The position numbers and the translations under genes are program-made. This document shows, in pieces, positions 59,433 to 64,000 of a stretch of DNA of 64,000 nucleotides. Every line of letters starts with the position of its first letter. The first letter of the stretch is position 1. This DNA is from Hypericibacter sp049323455 (GTDB lineage: Bacteria > Pseudomonadota > Alphaproteobacteria > Dongiales > Dongiaceae). Below the pieces are notes generated by a model. It did no database searches. It was not told the DNA's origin and saw only the letters and a list, made by a program, of their open reading frames with translations. The DNA lies in assembly GCA_049323455.1 (NCBI GenBank), contig JBMONF010000011.1, positions 85,086-149,085 on the forward strand, written 5' to 3'.

Positions 59433-60962
59433 ATGGGCACGCGCCAGACGCCGCCTCCCGGTCCCGACCTGACCGCAGGCATTACCGCAACCGATCTCGC
59501 CGAGGGCCAGACGATCCTGGGACATGTCGGGGACGAGCCGGTCCTCCTCCTGCGCGCGGCCGGCGAGGTCCGGGCCGTGGGCGCGACCTGCACCCATTAC
59601 GGCGCGCCCTTGGCGGACGGGCTCGTCGTCGGCGACACCATCCGCTGTCCCTGGCATCATGCCTGCTTCAGCCTGCGTTCGGGCGCAGCCCTGCGCCCGC
59701 CCGCACTCTTTCCCATCCCTTGCTGGCACGTCGAGGAGGAAAACGGGCGCCTCGTCGTGCGCGAGCGGCTGGAGCCGGAGCCGCCGCCGGCGCTCTCGGG
59801 CCGCGATCTGCCCGCATCCGTGGTGATCGTCGGCGGCGGTGCGGCGGGCCATGCCGCGGCGCAAGCGCTGCGGCTCGAGGGCTATGACGGCCCGGTCACG
59901 CTCCTCAGCGCCGACACGGACCCGCCTTGCGACCGGCCCAACCTGTCGAAGGACTATCTCGCGGGCACGGCGCAGCCGGAGTGGATCCCGTTGCAGCCGC
60001 CGGAGCTCTACGGCGAGCAACGGATCGATCTGCAACTGGGCGCGCGAGTCGTTGCCATCGAGCCCGCGTCGCGGGCCGCGCGCCTTGCCGACGGCAGAAG
60101 AATTTCATATGGCGCGCTGCTGCTCGCCCCCGGCGCCGAGCCGATTCGCCTCCAGGTTCCGGGGGCCGATCTTCCGTTCGTGCACGTGTTGCGCACGCTG
60201 GCGGACAGCCGGGCGCTGATCGCCGCAGCCGGGGCCACGCGCCGCTGCGTGGTGGTGGGGGCGAGCTTCATCGGCCTCGAGGCGGCGGCGGCGCTGCGCA
60301 CACGCGGCCTCGCCGTGGATGTCGTGGCACCCGAGGCCCGCCCGATGGAGCGGGTCATGGGCCCCGAGATCGGCGAGATGGTGCGGGCGATCCACGAACG
60401 CCACGGCGTGACGTTCCATCTGGGAGCCACCGTCGCGCGCATCGATGCAGGCGGCGTCACCCTCTCGACCGGCGAGCGCCTTGCCGCCGATCTCGTCGTG
60501 GTCGGCATCGGCGTGCGGCCCGCGACCGCGCTGGCCGAGCAGGCGGGGCTCGCCGTCGATCGCGGCGTGCTGGTGGACGAGTTCCTGCAGACCAGCATCC
60601 CGGGGATCTTCGCCGCCGGCGACATCGCGCGCTGGCCCGACCCGCATACCGGGACCAGGATTCGCGTGGAGCACTGGGTGGTGGCGCAGCGCCAGGGCCA
60701 GGTGGCCGCACGCAACATGCTCGGCCGGCGCGAGCGGTTCGACGCCGTTTCCTTCTTCTGGAGCCAGCATTACGACATCGTCATCGCCTATGTGGGCCAT
60801 GCCGAGCGCTGGGATCGCATCGACATCGAGGGGAACCTCGCCGCGCACGACGCCACCGCGACCTTCTGGGAGAAGGGGAAGAAGCATGCGGTTGTCACGG
60901 TCGGCCGCGACAAGGAGAGCCTCGCGGCCGAAGTCGAGTTCGAGAAGGAGGCGGCGCGATGA
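59433..60962 (+). CDS. Rieske [2Fe-2S] domain fused to FAD/NAD(P)-dependent reductase (AIFM3-like)
   Basis: A 509-residue protein behind an AAGGAGGAT ribosome binding site. The N-terminal Rieske domain (about 10-110) has C-T-H and C-P-W-H-H ligands. The pyridine nucleotide-disulfide oxidoreductase part has FAD motif V-I-V-G-G-G-A-A-G-H (about 132), D-R-P-N-L-S-K-D-Y, NAD motif V-V-V-G-A-S-F-I-G-L-E and I-F-A-A-G-D-I-A-R-W. It resembles ferredoxin/rubredoxin reductases with a built-in Rieske acceptor. The stop overlaps the ATG of a truncated DUF488 gene. Confidence 0.9.
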   Translation: MGTRQTPPPGPDLTAGITATDLAEGQTILGHVGDEPVLLLRAAGEVRAVGATCTHYGAPLADGLVVGDTIRCPWHHACFSLRSGAALRPPALFPIPCWHVEEENGRLVVRERLEPEPPPALSGRDLPASVVIVGGGAAGHAAAQALRLEGYDGPVTLLSADTDPPCDRPNLSKDYLAGTAQPEWIPLQPPELYGEQRIDLQLGARVVAIEPASRAARLADGRRISYGALLLAPGAEPIRLQVPGADLPFVHVLRTLADSRALIAAAGATRRCVVVGASFIGLEAAAALRTRGLAVDVVAPEARPMERVMGPEIGEMVRAIHERHGVTFHLGATVARIDAGGVTLSTGERLAADLVVVGIGVRPATALAEQAGLAVDRGVLVDEFLQTSIPGIFAAGDIARWPDPHTGTRIRVEHWVVAQRQGQVAARNMLGRRERFDAVSFFWSQHYDIVIAYVGHAERWDRIDIEGNLAAHDATATFWEKGKKHAVVTVGRDKESLAAEVEFEKEAAR

Positions 60963-61018
60963 CGGGTCGCGGGATTCGAGCCGGCAATCTCAAGGTCAAG
61001 CACGTCTATGACGCCGCA
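60959..61018 (+). pseudogene. N-terminal remnant of DUF488 family gene
   Basis: ATG at 60959 overlaps the Rieske gene stop (ATGA). The first 20 residues, ending L-K-V-K-H-V-Y-D-A-A-S, match the start of DUF488 proteins (normally V-K-R-V-Y-D-P-P-S-x-x-D-G). The similarity ends at about 61013-61021, where RHS sequence begins in another frame, and this frame stops at 61118. The gene was cut by the RHS segment. Confidence 0.7.
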
Positions 61019-61152
61019 TCACCGGGGTCACCTCGAGCCAGGCCGACGAGAGCTGGACCTACGGCTATGACGACCTGGACCGGCTGCTCACGGCCACCAA
61101 CACGACCAATTCGGCGCTGAGCCAGAGCTGGACCTACGACAGCGTCGACAAC

Positions 61153-62430
61153 ATGACCTCGAACTCGGGCGTGGGGAGCTACAGCTACCCGGCGCCGGGA
61201 ACCCCTCGGCCCCACGCCGTCACCGCCACCCCGCTCGGGACCTACAGCTACGACGCCAATGGCAACATGATCTCGGCCGCGGGCGACATCATCGTCTACG
61301 ACGGCGAGAACCGGCCGGTCTCGGTCAATACGGTCGCCTTCGTCTACGGCCCCGATGGCGAGCGGCTCAAGAAGATCGCCGGCGGCACCACCACGCTCTA
61401 CCTCGGCAGCGACGTCGAGATCCAGGGCGGCACCATGACCAAGTATCTGCCGGGCGATACCAAGCGCAGCGGCGCCAGCACCTGGTGGCTGCACCGCGAC
61501 CACCTGATCTCGGTCCGGGCCGAGACCGACGCTACGGGCGCGGTCGTGCAGCGCGCGCACTACAAGCCCTATGGCGAGCGGCTCACGACCGTCAGCCTCA
61601 TCCCGGAGAGCAAGGGGTTCATCGGCGAGCGCACCGACGACGAGACCGGCCTGACCTACCTCCATGCCCGCTACTACGATCCGGTGCTCGGCCGGTTCAT
61701 CCAGCCGGATACCTTCGATCCGACCCTCGAGGGCGTGGGCGTCAACCGGTATGCCTATGCGGGCAACGATCCGATCAACCAGTCGGACCCGAATGGGCAC
61801 TTTACCGACTCCCGCCAGAACGGCCCTCGCGACCTTAATGCAATGGAGAACGACCGTCACGATCGGGAGGCCGCCGAATCCTATGGAGATCTCAGGTACG
61901 ATTCGTATGCAGAGTCAGTTCGAGCTTCACTTGGCTATGCGAAATCAAAAGGTCGTCCGAAAGATGCGATAGATAGCTGCTGTCTCGACGCTATGATCGT
62001 GGTCGCAGCGCCAGTCACAGGCCTCGCAAAAAAAGCTGTAGTAAGTATTACTGAAGGCGCCTTGCAAAAGCTGGGGCAGTTGGGATTGCGGGCACTTAGT
62101 CGGGAGGCAGCTGAAGAAGCGGCCACGACCGAGGCTAAATCCGCATCGACCGCTATTAGTAAGATAGATCTGAACAAGCTGCATCACGTCTTTGGTCAAG
62201 CTAAACACAACCTAGGCCCATTGGAGGCGAGTTTTGGCTATGATCGACAGGCAGCGATGAAAGCCATTCAGGATGCCGCTCAAAAGGCATTCGAAAGCCA
62301 AGGCTTTAAGACCGCACCCAATGGTGTGTTCAGAGATGTGACTGTCAACGTGAATGGCTTCAAGCTTGGGATTTCTGGTATTGTCCGAGGAAGCAAGATC
62401 GATATCGGTACTGCGTACGCAAAGCCATGA
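61153..62430 (+). CDS. RHS-repeat protein C-terminal fragment with toxin domain (Ntox35-like)
   Basis: RHS similarity starts about 61012 (I-T-G-V-T-S...W-T-Y-G-Y-D-D-L-D-R-L) but the first ATG is 61153, giving 425 residues. YD-repeats run to about 215 (Y-S-Y-D-A-N-G-N-M, Y-D-G-E-N-R-P, F-V-Y-G-P-D-G-E-R-L-K-K), ending in the RHS core hallmark R-Y-Y-D-P-V-L-G-R-F-I-Q-P-D...Y-A-Y-A-G-N-D-P-I-N-Q-S-D-P-N-G-H. The tip (220-425) is less GC-rich. Its end, H-H-V-F-G-Q-A-K-H-N-L with I-G-T-A-Y-A, resembles polymorphic toxin type 35, a probable RNase. The N-terminal secretion part is missing, so this is a displaced tip. Confidence 0.75.
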   Translation: MTSNSGVGSYSYPAPGTPRPHAVTATPLGTYSYDANGNMISAAGDIIVYDGENRPVSVNTVAFVYGPDGERLKKIAGGTTTLYLGSDVEIQGGTMTKYLPGDTKRSGASTWWLHRDHLISVRAETDATGAVVQRAHYKPYGERLTTVSLIPESKGFIGERTDDETGLTYLHARYYDPVLGRFIQPDTFDPTLEGVGVNRYAYAGNDPINQSDPNGHFTDSRQNGPRDLNAMENDRHDREAAESYGDLRYDSYAESVRASLGYAKSKGRPKDAIDSCCLDAMIVVAAPVTGLAKKAVVSITEGALQKLGQLGLRALSREAAEEAATTEAKSASTAISKIDLNKLHHVFGQAKHNLGPLEASFGYDRQAAMKAIQDAAQKAFESQGFKTAPNGVFRDVTVNVNGFKLGISGIVRGSKIDIGTAYAKP

Positions 62431-62441
62431 GGAGCAGATGA

Positions 62442-62801
62442 ATGCGTCTCTCGCAGTTTGAATCCGATGTCCTTCATGCCATTGTTAGAGACAGATTTGG
62501 AGAATCGTCCAAGCTTATGGCGCAAATAGATGCGTTGTCACTGGAAAGAAAAGAAATGACTGGGGTTGGCATGTATTTGTATTTTCAGTTGACGGACGAA
62601 GATAAGAAGGTGCCGGAAGTGCAGGATGAGATTATATCATCAAGAGTTGGAGCTTCACTGCCACAACTTCACAACGACATCGGTTTTGTTCTGTACATCG
62701 AGAAAGGCGTAATAAAGATGTTAGAATGTTATACTGTAGATGAACCGTGGCCGACTGATATATCAACGTACAATTTAGTAACTTATCAGATACCTTCTTG
62801 A
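62442..62801 (+). CDS. Probable cognate immunity protein
   Basis: A 119-residue acidic cytoplasmic protein starting 11 bases after the toxin gene, with clearly lower GC than the core genes. No family recognised. L-S-Q-F-E-S-D-V-L-H-A-I-V and E-C-Y-T-V-D-E-P-W-P recall small mixed alpha/beta immunity proteins. Position directly after an RHS tip is the standard immunity place. Function is inferred from context. Confidence 0.6.
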   Translation: MRLSQFESDVLHAIVRDRFGESSKLMAQIDALSLERKEMTGVGMYLYFQLTDEDKKVPEVQDEIISSRVGASLPQLHNDIGFVLYIEKGVIKMLECYTVDEPWPTDISTYNLVTYQIPS

Positions 62802-62861
62802 GACAGATCGCATGAACGTATTGCGTCCGAGCATGTACAGAAACGGCATGTACAGAGATGG

Positions 62862-63199
62862 TAATTGGCTGACAGTGCCGCCTCGGTGGGCGAGGTTCGG
62901 GAACCGAAGATGGAAGCTGTGGCCGCCAAGACCGGCGCCTGGAAGCTGGAAATCGTCAAGCGCAGCGAGCTGCACCGCTTCGTCATCCTGCCCAAGCGCT
63001 GGGTGGTCGAGCGAACCTTCGCCTGGATCAGCCGGAACCGCCAACTGGCCCGCGACTTCGAGCGCTACGCGCGAACCGTCGCCGCTTCCATCCGCGCCAT
63101 GCTGCGGCGCTTGACCCGGCCAATCCCTTGCCCCTGAATCTCAACTTCTCGGATCGGCTCTAATTAGCTGACAGCGCCGCCTCGGCAGGCGAGGCTCAG
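62862..63199. repeat. Imperfect 39-base direct repeat flanking IS5 fragment
   Basis: 62862-62900 (TAATTGGCTGACAGTGCCGC...) and 63161-63199 (TAATTAGCTGACAGCGCCGC...) differ at about six of 39 positions. The right copy overlaps the 3' end of the IS481-like remnant, so both are probably ends of related elements, with the IS5 piece trapped between. Confidence 0.55.
62865..63137 (+). pseudogene. C-terminal fragment of IS5-family transposase
   Basis: Residues from about 16 onward read T-G-A-W-K-L-E-I-V-K-R-S-E, L-P-K-R-W-V-V-E-R-T-F-A-W-I-S-R-N-R and A-R-D-F-E-R-Y-A-R-T, the C-terminal DDE (catalytic E) region of IS5-type transposases. The DDE aspartates and two thirds of the protein are missing, so it is dead. 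Confidence 0.8.
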
Positions 63200-63357
63200 G
63201 CGGCTTTCTTGGTTGGGTTGGGCTGCGGGGCTCTCCTCCTTTCTGACTCCATCGATAACAGCTTTGATTTGGGGGTGCGGCCGTTCATGGCGCGGCCCCG
63301 ATGCAGTCGGATGGTGTTGCATTTGACGATATGGGCATCGACCATCGGCTTATAGGC
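63196..63357 (-). pseudogene. C-terminal fragment of IS481-like transposase
   Basis: The minus-strand frame ends C-N-T-I-R-L-H-R-G-R-A-M-N-G-R-T-P and later K-K-A-A. It corresponds to the Y-N-x-x-R-P-H-x-G-R-x-x-x-G-R-T-P end of IS481-type integrase-fold transposases. Nothing upstream in this frame continues the catalytic domain, so only the tail remains. Confidence 0.6.
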
Positions 63358-63427
63358 CCAAGCATGCGTAGCCCGTCGCAGGATAAGTTTGGCGCCTGGA
63401 ACGGTAGACAATGGGCAGACTGTCACG

Positions 63428-63901
63428 ATGCAGATAGGATGGCTCGCCGTTGCCACGATCGGCTTGGGAGCCGCTCTTCTGACGCTGGCGTGGATCGACT
63501 GGCGAACACGTCTTCTGCCAGACATTCTGACTTTACCTCTCGGAGCCGCCGGTTTCTTGGTTACCTGGCTGGCCGAGCCAACGGTTGTCGTTGACCACCT
63601 CATCGGTGCGGCGGCAGGATTTGGCGTCCTCTCTGCGCTCTCTTACGTCTATCTGCTCGCTCGCCGCCGCGATGGGCTCGGCGGCGGCGACGCCAAGCTC
63701 CTCGGTGCCATCGGCGCATGGGTCGGTTGGCAGGGGCTGCCCACGGTGATGCTCTATGCGGCGATGGGCGGCCTGGCCTGGGCCCTGATCGGCGCCCTGC
63801 GGGGCCGGTCGCTGCGGCTCGACGCGCGCCTGCCGTTTGGCCCATGGCTGTGCCTCGGCGGCTGGCTGGTTTGGCTCTATGGGCCGCTCGTGCCGGGCTG
63901 A
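63428..63901 (+). CDS. A24-family prepilin peptidase, short form
   Basis: A 157-residue membrane protein with about five TM segments. Catalytic aspartates are in A-W-I-D-W-R-T-R-L-L-P-D and G-L-G-G-G-D-A-K-L-L-G-A-I-G-A-W, and the end P-F-G-P-W-L-C-L-G-G-W resembles the C-terminal half of GspO/PilD. The N-terminal methylase domain of GspO is absent: either a natural TadV/CpaA-like short form or a gene cut by the IS remnants just upstream. ATG at 63428 is chosen; an ATG at 63389 adds 13 hydrophilic residues. Confidence 0.8.
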   Translation: MQIGWLAVATIGLGAALLTLAWIDWRTRLLPDILTLPLGAAGFLVTWLAEPTVVVDHLIGAAAGFGVLSALSYVYLLARRRDGLGGGDAKLLGAIGAWVGWQGLPTVMLYAAMGGLAWALIGALRGRSLRLDARLPFGPWLCLGGWLVWLYGPLVPG

Positions 63902-64000
63902 GATGTTACGCGGAATCGCCGCCGATCGATGGCGTTGCTATAATTGGCCGCGTGTGGGTGGGGCAGAGGCTCGGCGTCGCGCGGCAACACCCGCCGGCGA

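Noticed and set aside
63935..63950. TATAAT at 63939-63944 as a promoter -10
   Set aside because: No -35-like hexamer at suitable spacing and no gene visible before the window ends.

Overview
The window looks like a chromosomal segment of a high-GC alphaproteobacterium, probably Rhodospirillales or a close relative. The reasons are the F1-only ATP synthase operon atpHAGDC with no F0 genes beside it, the minus-strand order rplU-rpmA-obgE-proB-proA-nadD-rsfS, a second core run rlmH-gpmI-envC-ctpA-yibQ-rppH, and the uniformly GC-rich codon use. The taxonomic call is inference from gene order and composition.

Layout. 1-3.6 kb: tail of an isoprenylcysteine methyltransferase-like protein, then a methyltransferase/MFS exporter pair divergent from a LysR regulator. 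3.8-7.1 kb (minus): GNAT, CigR-like protein, xerC, DUF484, transaldolase-like aldolase. 7.2-14.6 kb (plus): priA and atpHAGDC. 14.7-17.3 kb: ferritin-like protein and a GMC oxidoreductase. 17.6-25.1 kb (minus): rppH, yibQ, ctpA, envC-like, gpmI, a lipoprotein, rlmH. 25.1-50.4 kb: a block of about 25 kb separating rlmH from rsfS, which are neighbours in many relatives. 50.4-56.0 kb (minus): rsfS, nadD, proA, proB, obgE, rpmA, rplU. 56.2-61 kb: acid-ceramidase-like hydrolase, tRNA-Ser(CGA) with a GIY-YIG gene, M20 peptidase, Rieske/FAD oxidoreductase. 61-63.4 kb: a transferred RHS toxin tip with a candidate immunity gene and IS remnants. 63.4 kb: a short prepilin peptidase.

The 25-kb block has three parts. 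The first is two paralogous secreted proteins with N-x-G-[IV]-x-x-[VF]-N...NQ repeats, each behind an almost identical strong ribosome binding site, followed by a YecA/SEC-C protein. The second is a corrinoid one-carbon module: a GlxA-type regulator, a corrinoid-binding protein, histidine ammonia-lyase, an FrhB-like flavoprotein, a ureohydrolase, an 1156-residue Nfn-like fusion flavoprotein, DUF1638, a PF13769 protein, two MetF-like proteins, methyl-THF:corrinoid methyltransferase and a RACo/RamA-like activator. It can be read as substrate-CH3 to corrinoid to THF to methylene-THF, with the Nfn-like and FrhB-like flavoproteins as possible sources of low-potential electrons for reactivation. No MttB-type substrate methyltransferase is present. 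The third part interrupts the module at 39.9-42 kb: a frameshifted lytic-transglycosylase gene behind a strong promoter with a palindromic operator, and two small membrane proteins. An IS110 element with a long leader that may encode a bridge RNA closes the block beside rsfS.

Intergenic regions carry several families of palindromic repeats. Everything is read by eye; no database or folding program was used.
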